Of a DNA stretch of 34,710 nucleotides, positions 1 to 10,590 are shown one piece after another; position 1 is the first letter of the stretch, and each line of letters starts with the position of its first letter. The translations under genes were made by a program, and so were the position numbers. This stretch comes from Reclinomonas americana ATCC 50394 (lineage: Eukaryota; Jakobida; Jakobea; Jakobida). The stretch spans positions 1-34,710 of the forward strand of contig PS015423.1 of the NCBI GenBank assembly GCA_048213135.1, given 5' to 3'. A model generated the notes under the pieces. The model was not told the origin of the DNA. It saw nothing but the letters and a program-made list of their open reading frames with translations, and searched no databases.

Positions 1-1
1 A

Positions 2-3000
2 CTCGGTCCGCAATGCCGCAGCTTCTTCTATGCGTCGCCGGCATCGCCGCAGGTGCAGGTGGTGTTGCCGCGCGCGATGCCGGCGCAGCTGCTGGCGGCC
101 TTGTCGCCGTCGGCCAGTGCCGTGCTGGCCAATGCGAGGTATTGCTATCCGCCGACGACGACTGCGCGAGGCAAGCGGAGGCATTCGTCGACTGCGACAT
201 CGACGGTGGCCACGACGACTCCGACGGCGTCGCGGCCGCAGTCGGCGGGGGCACGCAAGGACTCGTTCTTTGCGCCCGGTGCGCAGCCGTCGGTGCCCAA
301 GGAGCTGTTTGCGCTGCTGCGGCAGTACAACAGCCCGCCGTGCCCGGTCGCCACCACGACTCCACCGTCGACCTCGCCGTCGCGTCGCTCTGCGTCGCCT
401 CCACCGCGGAGCCCTTCGCCGCCGCCACCATTGTCGTTCGCGTCGGAGTCGATGGTGCCGGCGGCTCGTGCGCCGCGACCGCACTCGGCCTCGGTGATGG
501 GCACGCACAAGTCGCCGTACTCGTCGCGTGACCCGTCGCCGATTCGAGGCGCGCATACCAGATCGCCGTCGCCGCATGCTGCCTCAGGGCCGACACCACC
601 GCCGCCACCGCGGCGACAACCGAGTCCGCGATCGGCCGCCGCGTACAACACACGGAAGTCGCCGGTGGCGCAGTCGGTCGGCGCCAATGTCTTTATGGAT
701 GTGGCGGACGACACGTTTGAGGTGTCGGCCTGGTCGACGCGTGGTCGTGCGCCCGCGCGAACCACCTCGCCCGTCTCGGTTCCGTGGGGCCACACGCAAG
801 CGCCCGCCGCCACCACCACCACCACCACCGCAGCAGCATCGTCGTCGTCGATCTCACCCGAGAGGCGTGCGTCGTCGCCGAGTCGCCAGCGCGGTCGCCC
901 ACGGTCGGCCTTTGCCTCCACCGGCTCACAGGATCATGTTCCGGGTTCATTTCTGCAACCACCCGGCTCGCCCAGCACGTTTGCCAAGCGGTACCGCGAC
1001 GTCAAGGAGGGCGACGCTGCGGGGAACGACGACTGGGTGGTGCGTGGATTGCTGTCTCTCTCTCTCCCCTGCTCCCTCTCATCATCTCTGTGCACGCNNN
1101 NNNNNNNNNNNNNNNNNTCAGACCCATTCGGTGCCGACGCTGGAGGGCACTCGCCTTGTGCGGCCTTCATCGGAGGGCACCTCTGCATCGTCGCGCTTTG
1201 TGGATCGGATTCGCCAGCAGGCGGCCGAAAGTCGACGCGAGAGATCAATATCGCCGCCGCAGCAGCAGAACGGACAGGCGTCTGGCATGTCGACGCCAGT
1301 CAAGAACCTGCGTGGGCCTGCCGGGGAAGAGCAGCAGCAGTCGCCGTACCGCAACCTGCAGTTGGACACGTCGGACTCGGGCCTCAAGGATCGCACTGTT
1401 GCCGCGTCGCGTGACGACTTTTCCGACGACGAGTCGGTAATTGTCGATGATGATGACGACGATGACGATGATGATGATGAGGAGGGTGACGTGCCGACTG
1501 CCGTGTCGTTGACCATGGCCACCGCCTCGTCGGAGGCCCCCGAGTTCCCGAACCTGCGCAACTTGCAGCACATGACGGTGGCGGAGGAGGCGCAGATGCA
1601 GCAGCGCATCACCACGCTGCGCACGCTGCACAAGTTTGTGCCGGCGGCGGTGGTGCACTTGGCGGAGCGGCTGGCGGGGCGAAACCTGAGCATCACTGCC
1701 GGCTATCGGCAAGAGTACGAGGGCTGCCTCATGCTGGTCGACGTCTCCGGTTTCACGGTGCTGGCGGAGACACTCTGCAAGACGGCCGCCGGTGTCGACT
1801 CGCTCTCGCAAGTCATCAACGAGTACTTTTCGCGTCTCATCGACTTTGTGGATCGGTGTGGCGGCGACACGCTGTACTTTGTCGGCGACGCACTGGTGGT
1901 ATTCTTCCCGGCGGTGATCGAGAACTCGCAGACGGAGAGCGGTGGCTCAGGCACCGCCGCTCGAGATGCGTTGTCCTCCAGTCCGCCGCCGCCACCTCTG
2001 GGTAGCCGAGGGCGCGAGCGATCGTCGTCGATGGGTGGTGTGCCGGTGCCGGATCGGGAGCGCGACGCGCTGCTGCCGACAGTTGGCTCCGAGCACGGCT
2101 CGTTTGCAAGTGAGACCGGTCTGCGCCGCTCTCCGTCGGTGTCGCGTCGCGCACACACACCGCCGACTGGCGGGGACAGCGACTTGAGCTCCGGCAGCGG
2201 TGGCAGTGTGCGCAGCAATTCGTCGTCCGCGAACAGTCCGGCGTTTGGCAGCAGCGTCCCGTCGTCGTCGGTATCGACCACCCATCAGCGACAGCAGGCG
2301 CAGCGAGAGCAGATGGAGGTGGCGCTGCAGGTGGCCGCGCGCAACGCCGCCTCCTGTGCGGTGCTGCTGCAACGCGAGGCCGGCTGTTTCAAGTTCCGCG
2401 ATCTCACGCTCACCTTGCACATTGCATTCGCCACCGGCAACATCCAGTGCGCCATGCTCGGCGGCCATCAGGACACGGTCAAGTACCTGTTCAGCGGCTC
2501 GGCGTACTCCAAGTTGGCGGAGACGGCGACGCTCTCCGGCAACGGCGACATTACACTATGCGGGCGCACCCGGCAGCTACTGATGATGCAGTTGCGACGC
2601 AACAGCGTGTGGAACCTCAACAGTGCGCCGCCCGACGCTGCCATTGCGTACGAAATGCTGAGTGACGTGGAGCTGCGTGGATTGGGTTGGCGAGAGATTC
2701 GTGGCATCGACGGTCCGCTTGGCGAGGGCGAGGCGGCGGCGGAGGAGGCTGAGGAAGGCGACCCGTTGCAACAGGTGTGGCTGCTGCAATTCTCGCCCAG
2801 CGCCAAGGTGATTGTGTGCGAGGAACGTGATGGTGAGTGACGACTGTCGGTGTTTGTTTTTCCTTTGGATTACCTTGTGTACTGACGTGCCTGTTTGTAG
2901 CGAGTGCCGCGAGTCGAGAGGCGCTGGACCCGCACCGTGCGCTGTACGGCAACGGAGCGCCAGAAGTGCTGCTCACATCCATGAAGGCACTCGTCAGCGA

Positions 3001-3151
3001 CCACATTCGGCCGACAATCTTGCGCGCCGCACCGATTGTGCCGCAGCTACTCGACGTGACTGTGCTCTTTGTGTCGTTCTGCAAGTCACCGGAGCACGCC
3101 CAGGAGAAGCTGCGCGGTCGCGACTGGTGAGTGATGGAGGACGAGGGTGCA

Positions 3152-3216
<65 letters not shown>

Positions 3217-3392
3217 GAGTGAGTAGTAGTAGTACGTACACTAGTACGTACGTACGTCGGTCGGTCGGTCTTCTTACGTTTCGTCNNNNNNNNNNNNNNN
3301 NNNNNCGGTACGGTACGGTACGGTACGGTACGTACGGTACGGACGGTACGTACGTAGAGGTAGAGAGGTAGAGTAGAGGAGGAGACGTAGAG

Positions 3393-3435
<43 letters not shown>

Positions 3436-6400
3436 AGAAGGGAGAGAAGGGGACGTGACTGAGTGAGTATGTACACATGTACATCGTCGTGGGCTCACTT
3501 TTGCTTCGGCATGTTGCAGTCCGTTCCAGCAGGCCATGCTGCGCACGCAAGACATTGCCGCATCGTTCGAGGGCTGCCTCTCCAATGTGTTCGCGGACGA
3601 GAAGGGAGTCGGTGGCATTGTTGTCTTTGGTCTCAATGTCAAGTCGCGCGGCGAGCAGAACCGGCGCGGAGTGTTGTGTGCGGCGCAGCTTGCTGCCGTC
3701 CTCACCGAACTTGGATTCACCGAGGCCACTATTGGCGTCACGTTGCGTAGTCTCATTCTTGTCGAAGTGCGGGTCAGCACCACTGACCAACAACCACACA
3801 GATGTGGATACACGTACACGGGCACGGTCGGATCGTCCACTCGACGACTCGATTTTACTCTGCTCGGCGACGTGGTCAACACCGCCGCGAGACTCATGGC
3901 CGCCGTCAGCAAGATGAGCATGAACATCAAAGGTGGGATGTGCATCGTGACCTAGTGCCTGCCGTCGTCTCCGCTCACACACCCACTCGCTCGCAGGGAA
4001 CGCTAAGGTGCTGCCGGTGCTGTGCGAAGAGCCCGTGTGTCAGTCGTCTCTCGGAAGTCAGCGCATCGGCAGCACAATGTACGGCCTCGATCCGCACCCG
4101 CTGTCGCTCAAGTTGAAAGGTGAGTGCAAGTGCATCACCTCTCCGGTGGCGAATGGAGTCTCACGCCCTACTTTGTTTGTGCTCAGGCAAGTCGTCCGAT
4201 GTGCAATGCTATCGGCTCTTGTACTACTCGGAAAAGGCGGCTGTGTCGTCGGTGGTGAGCGTCAAGCGTGGTGCCAAGGTGCAGGCGCCGCGAGTCTCCG
4301 ACGAATTCATGTTTGTTGGCCACGCCGCTGAGTTGTCGGCACTCCGTTCCGAGCATGCCCGTGCGCGTGCGCTCCACGCCACCTTCACCAAGGCGCAAGC
4401 GGCGACCACCAACGCAGCCTCAGGCTCCTCGGCACAGGCTGGCGGGTCGCCCACGGAGAGCGTCTCGCAGTTGCCGCCGCCACTTGGCTCGTGCGGTCGC
4501 ATGGTGGTGTTGCTGGGTCCGCCGGGAGCCGGTGCCTCGACTCTTGTTGCGTTGTGCTGGCCGTTGGTCTCGCTCGTTTGTGTTGCTGAACATCAGTGGC
4601 GCCACAACGCAGGTTCGCCAATTCGTCAAGGAAGCGACACCAGTGAATACGGCCAAGGCGACCACGCCGTTGAGCAAGGGCACTGTCAAACCCAAAAAGG
4701 GCGTCGGCCGGTTGCGCGGCCACGTTCGCTTTGACTCGCAGCTGAAGATGCCTGTTTCTGTTGCGTGCTCTGCCTCCATTGATGGTCTGCGCATCTGGTC
4801 ACCGTTTGTACTGATGTGGCACACACAGTTGCCGATCGTGATGGTGTCTAGCGACAGCATCCAGATGGGTGGACCGTTTTCGTCTTGGAAAAAGGCGTTT
4901 TCACAACTTCTCGCCTCCACGCTCTCTTCTGATCGCTACCGCAGCGTTGCTGGGTGCGTTGTTTCTCTCCGCTTGCAGCTACGTTGCTCTGTGCACTCAT
5001 TGTTTGCGCAGCCTGTCGTCTCGCAATGGAACTTCGCGAGCCTCGCTTGTGCAACACCTCCTGCTGGAGCTGCAGATGCGCTCGTGGGCCCCGCTGTTGA
5101 ACCCGGTGCTGGACACGGGATTCCGCGATGCGCTCCCGCTGCAGAATCTGTCGCAGCGTGAGACCGATGAACGGCGCCTCCACTTGGCCGTCATGCTCTT
5201 TGACCACATGCTCAAGTATGTGTACGGTGAGTACGCTTGGTGGGCAGCTCGAAAGGTGAATTCTACGGCGTGCTCACGTGTGGCGGCGACACAGGATCAC
5301 TGCATGGCTACGCAATTCTGGTGCTGGAGAATGCCCACATGATGGACGAGTGGTCACTTCGTCTGCTCAAAACGTTCTTGCTCACGAATCTGGAAGTCCG
5401 CGGCGCACCACTCCGTCGCCTGCCCTTCTTCATGGTGGCGTGCCTGCGCTCGGCGTTGTTTATCGACCGTGAGTTTGCAGACACGGACGCCGCTGAATCC
5501 GAGGTCCGACGTGGCCTCGGCATTCCGCGCCGTTCAATGGACCACGTGACGGTGCGTGTGGGGTGTGCGCTGGGCAGTTCTTCTTGATTGGTGCCTGACT
5601 TGTTGACATAGATTGTACCCATTCGCTCGTTCGACCTGACGGAGTGCGGCTTGTTCCTCGCTCAGTTCACTCAGGCCGCCGTCTCCGAGCAGGTGAGTGA
5701 ATGTAAAGAAAGAAGAGGGAAAAAGTTGTGGTCATGTCATGAATCTTGTGTGCGCTTGCAGGTCACTGCGGAGCTGTATCGTGGCACCAAGGGCTGTCCC
5801 GGTCATTTGGACCTCATGACGCGCGCTCTGCTCAAAAGCAATGTGCTGGCCATCGACAATGGCGTCTGTCGGGTGCGTGAGCCAACATGATTGCTCTTTC
5901 CCACGCCTGTGGTGATTTTCTGACTCTTTCCCTTCCAGTTCTCACGCACTGGCTACGAGACTGTGTTGGATGCGTCAAACAATCTGGGTGCACTGCTCGA
6001 GCATCAGTTCGACTACCTGAAGCACACGGAGCAAGACGTCTTGCGAATCGGTGCGTTGTTCAAGGAACCGAATGAGTGCGATGAGTGCGTGTCGCTGACA
6101 TGACAATACGTGCAGCGAGCGCGATTGGTCAATCGTTCACCGTGCACTTCTTGTACGCGGTGTACGCCTCAGTCTATCGGGACTCGACGTGCACAGCGGA
6201 GGAGATGGGAGACATTCTGGAGAGTTTGGTGAACGAAGGCCTGCTGGTGCACTCGCAGAGTGGCAAGTACATGCAGTCGGCCGGCGGCTCCGACGACGAA
6301 GATGAGGAGGACGATGATGCGAGCGATGGGTTGCTGACCGACGACGACGGCGAAAGCGAGCAGCTGCACTACGAATTCCATCACAGCAGCACGCGCTTTG

Positions 6401-9400
6401 CGCTCTACCACCAGATGCTGCCGTCGCGTCGCAGCAAGTGCCATCGCGTGGTCTACGATTTGCTGAAGCAGCGCATTGCGGTGCGCGGACTCTCAATGTG
6501 TTGCTTTCCCTGCCGCCATGTTTCCGTTTCTGACTCTGGTGATCGCTGAAAACAGGAGCGCACACACAATGGCGAGTCGTACAATGAGCAGATGCAGGCG
6601 CTGGTTGGTGCAACTCTGGTGCTGTTTTGGTTTGCCGATGATGTGTTGTCTCACCAGCAGTCACAGCTCCCCGAATTGTCGCACCACGTGTACTACAGCC
6701 TGGTCGACAGTATCTGCGAGTATCCCAAGGAGACGCGCGCGACAAGTGCGTTGTACTTCAAGAGTTTGGAAGGGGATTATTTACTCATCTCACCTTTGCT
6801 CCACAGACGCTTTGCTGCGGCAGCAGGTAATGGAGGCCGCGAACTTGATGCGACAGCATGCGTTGAACTTGGTGGAGGCCTGCATGTATCGCGATGCCAT
6901 CGCCACATTCGACAAGGCACTCCGCCTCATTCACGAGTGCGGCTACGTCAAGAACGACAGCGAGTTCCAGTACCTCGAGTTCACTCTGGTCAATGTCGTC
7001 GGCCAGTGCATGATCTCCATCGGTGGCAACGTGGCGGAAACCGAGCGCACGCTGACCCGCGCCCTGTCGCTGGTGCCGGCGCCCGTGGCCGTTGCGTCGA
7101 TTGTGCTGCGCTGCTGAGATACCATCAAGAGCGAGGTTCTTACCCATCAACAGGGCCAGGAGGACGCATTCGTGCAGCCGCGCTACGACGTGCTCAGCAA
7201 TCTGTGGAGTCTGTACACGACGCACGGTCACCGGCACCCGACAGCCGACTCGAACAAGTTGTGGGATCAGCTGCTCCGGTTGATTCCCAAGCTGGCGGAC
7301 GAGAAGCGCTTGATTGACGTCAATCGGTGAGTGTTCCACAGCAGCATCACCTCTGTGCCTAAGTTGATTGTATTCATCGCTCCGCTGCACAACAGCATTG
7401 GCACGCTGCACTTGGCGGAGATGGGCGACTTGCACGGCTCACTCACATACTTCCGCGAACTGAGCAACATGTACCAGCTGGAGAAGCATCGCGACATTCT
7501 GGTGGAGTACCCGCGCGTGCTCGATCCCGGCTTGCACGCGTACACGAGGGCGAGTGTCAATTATGTTTTGCTGGGCGAGAACGGCAACGCCATTCGGTAT
7601 CTGGAGCTGGCGTTGGAGATTTGCCGTGCCATCAGCCACAACCTCAGTCGCGAGTACTTTTTCCTGCGTGCGGGGTTCGTCCTCAGCTCTGTCAGTCAGC
7701 TGAAGGAGCTCGCGTCGGTGGTGGAGGAAGGCATGCGTATGGCGGAGGAGAACGAGATGGTCGAGTGCTTCCAGGTGTGCCTCTTCTTCTCGTACTTGGT
7801 GGAGTATCACAGTCGAGTGCGGGCGCGCGAAGGTTTGTCACTAAGGATGGAGTTCTCATGCTTAGTGGCGATGCTCATTTTGTTTGCGCAGCGCTCGGCG
7901 AAGCGAGTGGCTCATCGGCGGCAGCCGCGCCGGTGCAACTGACGGTGGTCCAGACGGCGGTGGTGAACGCCAAGCAGCAGCCCGGCGGCAGTCGCCTCCT
8001 CAAGGACCTGTTCCAGCGTCACAAGAGCCCGGTGGTGCGCACGCCCGAGGCACTGCTGACTGTGATGACGGAGCAAGTGGACCAGGTGCTGAAGAACTTG
8101 CCCGAGGCGCCGTTTTTGATTGTGCCCCTGGCCGATCTGCTGATTGAGAACGGACGGTTTGCCGTTGCCGGCCGCCTGCTGTCGTTTGCACTGGGGCGCC
8201 TGCGGGCGCACGATTCGCACACGATGCCGTGGATTGCATTGCAGCGGCGGGTGGGGTGGGTGTGCTGTCGGCGGCTGATTCGGTGGACTGATCCCGCCAA
8301 TGAGGATAAGACGATTGAGCCGGTGTTGGTGCGCGAAAAGGGGAAGGGGGGAATGTGGGGAAAGGGGGATATGGGGAAAGGGAGGGGCAAGGGGGATATG
8401 GGGAAAGGGGGGCAAGGGGAAGGGGAGGAGAGAGAGGAAACGGAGATAAGGGAGAGGGAGGGAGCGACAAGGGGGGAGGGGGCGGGGGAAGAGACAATGG
8501 GCGGAAGAGGAAGGAGAGGAGGAGTTACTGGGGACTGAGAAAAGGGGAGAGAAAAGGGAAAGGAGGGAGAGACGAGGGAAGCAGGGGAAAGAGACGAGAG
8601 GGAGGCAAGGGAAAACATATACGAGTGGGAGAAGAAATGAGACACGTGGGGAAGAGGGGAGGAGAGACAATGAGGGAAAGAACGTGGGGAAATGAGGAGA
8701 ACGAGTCGAAGGAGAGAGGGAAGGAAGCATACGAAGGGGAGGGACTGGGAGAACTAGAAAGAAGGAAACTACAAGGCGGACGAGGAAGGAGAAGGAAATT
8801 GAGACACTTGGACTGGGAAAGACGAGGCGAGGGGGAAGGGGAAAGAGACTTGGGGGAAGCAAGGGGAAAGACAAGGTGGAGAGTGGCAAGGGATAGGGAG
8901 GCAGCAGGAGGGAAAAGGTGAATGAAGACAAAGAGACAACGAGGGACAGGGAGAGGGGAAAGAGAGAAAAGGGGAATTAGCCAAGGGTGCATGAGATGGC
9001 TGATGTGCAGAAGTGCACGCTGAATAGAAAAGACGAATTAGTACTTGTACAGCGAGTTTGTTGACTTTGGTGGAATCACGCAGGAATCCGAGTGGCAAAG
9101 TGCCATCGACGAGTTGGAGCTGGCGTTGCAGTCGACGAGTCTCGAGTATCGACTGCGGCGCGAGAGGGAGCGATGTGCGGCTATCCTGTGCTGCATTTGG
9201 GCACTGACCAGCCGCCATCACGAAGGGTGCGTCGTGCCGTGCAGAAGAGTTTATTGTGAGCGCACTCTTTAACGCGAATTGTTGTGCTATGCAGACTGCT
9301 GACATGGGCTCGCCAACTTCGAGTGCGTGCGGGCTTGTCTCTAATTGAGCTCGTTGACACTTGTCTCAACTCCTTGTCGCAGGGCAAGAACACGGACATC

Positions 9401-9678
9401 GATCTGCCGCCGCCTGTGCGCCACGACGCAGCGCTGACGGCGTCGCTGTTTGAGAACATGCCAGACTCGATTCGGCGTCTGCGCAACAACCTTGTCACCA
9501 AGTCGCGTCTGGCGAAAATGACACAAGAGGTAACTTAAAGGAGAGAGGGAAATAGTTGACTGTGAAGCTCACTTTTTGGTTGTTGCAGCTTCGCGACACG
9601 CTGTGGGGCAGTCTTGTGGACCTGCTGGCCAAACACTTTGAGGACATGACGTTCAAGAGGCGCGACAGCGCGTTTTGA
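2..9678 (+). CDS. ADCY10-like: Soluble adenylyl cyclase (ADCY10/sAC)-like protein, 23 exons, 5' partial
   Basis: Predicted to make cAMP from ATP in the cytoplasm. My exons: 2-1039, 1122-2832, 2901-3126, 3520-3741, 3802-3932, 3997-4119, 4187-4545, 4613-4953, 5012-5226, 5295-5551, 5612-5692, 5762-5872, 5939-6050, 6116-6480, 6556-6745, 6807-7102, 7154-7326, 7396-7832, 7892-8250, 9084-9226, 9295-9322, 9383-9529, 9589-9678; phases close to about 2,384 residues. Order: about 540 residues of Ser/Pro-rich low-complexity sequence with an acidic run; C1 cyclase domain with both metal Asp (LMLVDVSGF, about 553; YFVGDALV, about 602), split by a roughly 120-residue low-complexity insert; C2 domain with GDVVNTAARLM, keeping the catalytic Asn and Arg; NTPase-like region (GPPGAGAST, about 1260; ILVLENAH, about 1465); helical TPR-like C-terminus. 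This is the ADCY10 order, with a longer N-terminus than the human protein. The frame is open to the window edge, so the true start may lie outside; the first in-frame ATG is at 77. Exon 20 and the 8251 donor are least certain. Confidence 0.88.
3127..3519 (+). repeat. Repeat-filled intron: GA tracts and GTAC/CGGTA short tandem repeats, with a gap
   Basis: This cyclase intron holds a (GA)n tract at about 3158-3213, a run of GTAC and GGTC tetramers at about 3233-3270, an N20 gap at 3286-3305, CGGTA pentamers at about 3306-3345 and a second (GA)n tract at about 3396-3432. The flanking GTGAGT donor (3127) and TTGCAG acceptor (ending 3519) keep the reading frame. The gap probably marks repeat length that could not be assembled. 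Confidence 0.85.
8251..9083 (+). repeat. 833-base polypurine intron of the cyclase gene
   Basis: Between the codon ending at 8250 and the exon at 9084, roughly 8330-8980 is almost entirely A and G on the + strand, built from irregular GGGGA, GAGA and GGAA words. It has no family-like coding content. Reading frames that stay open here give only Gly/Glu/Arg/Lys runs. I read it as one long intron (GTGGGG...CACGCAG). A small exon inside it cannot be excluded. Confidence 0.7.
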
Positions 9679-9719
9679 CAGGCGGCATGTCATGTTTTAT
9701 GTACTTTTATGTATGGCAA

Positions 9720-10500
9720 AGAAAAGAGAAGGAGAGGGAGATAGAAAGGAGATGAGAATGCCGATGACAATCAGTCTCGTGAAATACCGCAGTTGTTTTA
9801 ATGAAATGTTATGCTGTACAGGTGTACGAAGAAGAGAATGACGATGGCAATCTGTCTCATGCACGAACCAATCCGCAGAACAGATGTACGGGAACTGTAT
9901 GGTGGTTCGGAGAATAGGGAGTGAAGAGAGATAAAGAGTCTCGTGCATCACCATATAAATGCTGCAGTGGTGTGGGAAACGTGGAGAGAGAAGAGTTGTG
10001 CAACAACGACTGCGATTTTCAATGAAGTAATTGTCGCACTGATACGGAAACGGTCCGGAGAGGATGGAGAGAGAAAGGAGAAGAGAATGCCCATGACAAT
10101 AAGTCTCGTGCATCACCATAATGCTGCAGTGGTGTGGGAAACGTGGAGAGAGAAGAGTACGGATCTTGTGCAACAACGACTGCGATTGTCAATGGAGTAA
10201 TTGTCACGGAAACGGTACGGTGGTTCTGAGAATAAGGAGCGAGGAGAGATGGAGAAGAGAGTGACGAAGACGATAAGTCTCGTGCATCAGCAATATGCTG
10301 CAGAGGTGTGGGAAAGGTGGAGGGAGAAAACCGACGATGACAATCCATCTTGTGAAGAGAGATCGATGGAGGAGAGAATGCCCATGACAATAAGTGTGCA
10401 TCACCATACTGCTGCAGATATGTGGGAAGGTGGAGGGAGAAGAATGCCAAAGACAATTCATCTTGTGCAACAACCATTGCTGTTTTTAATGAAGTATAAT
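9720..10500. repeat. Diverged tandem (minisatellite-like) repeat array
   Basis: The stretch repeats an imperfect theme: GAGAATGCCCATGACAATAA, then a CTCGTGCATCACCATA-like block, GCTGCAGTGGTGTGGGAAA, a GTGGAGAGAGAAGAG-like block, and in some units a TTGTGCAACAACGACTGCGA-like block. Clear copies start near 9750, 9830, 9925, 10085, 10255 and 10375. Units vary in length because sub-blocks are dropped. No gene is seen between the cyclase stop (9678) and the Rab stop (10591). Confidence 0.75.
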
Positions 10501-10590
10501 GCTGTACAGCACACAAACGGGGAAAGGGTGGCGGGGGTTAATTGCGATTCTAAACAACCTTTTCTTTTCTCTTTTCACACACACACAGAC

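Noticed and set aside
145-921. Minus-strand and alternative plus frames across the first kilobase
   Set aside because: GC-rich low-complexity DNA is open in most frames. Only frame 2 on the plus strand continues in phase into the cyclase domain.
7115-7117. TGA read as a sense codon (selenocysteine or reassigned stop)
   Set aside because: A 51-base intron with GT...AG ends removes it, and other genes here, such as the cyclase, end at TGA in the normal way.
8355-8921. Gly/Glu/Arg/Lys-rich open frames and complementary Pro/Ser/Leu frames in 8.3-9.0 kb and 11.4-12.3 kb
   Set aside because: Produced by polypurine DNA lacking stop codons; no conserved motif, and splice phases of the host genes skip these stretches.
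9720-10500. CRISPR-like repeat arrangement
   Set aside because: Repeats are diverged, of uneven length and in a eukaryotic intergenic region; it is a minisatellite-like array.
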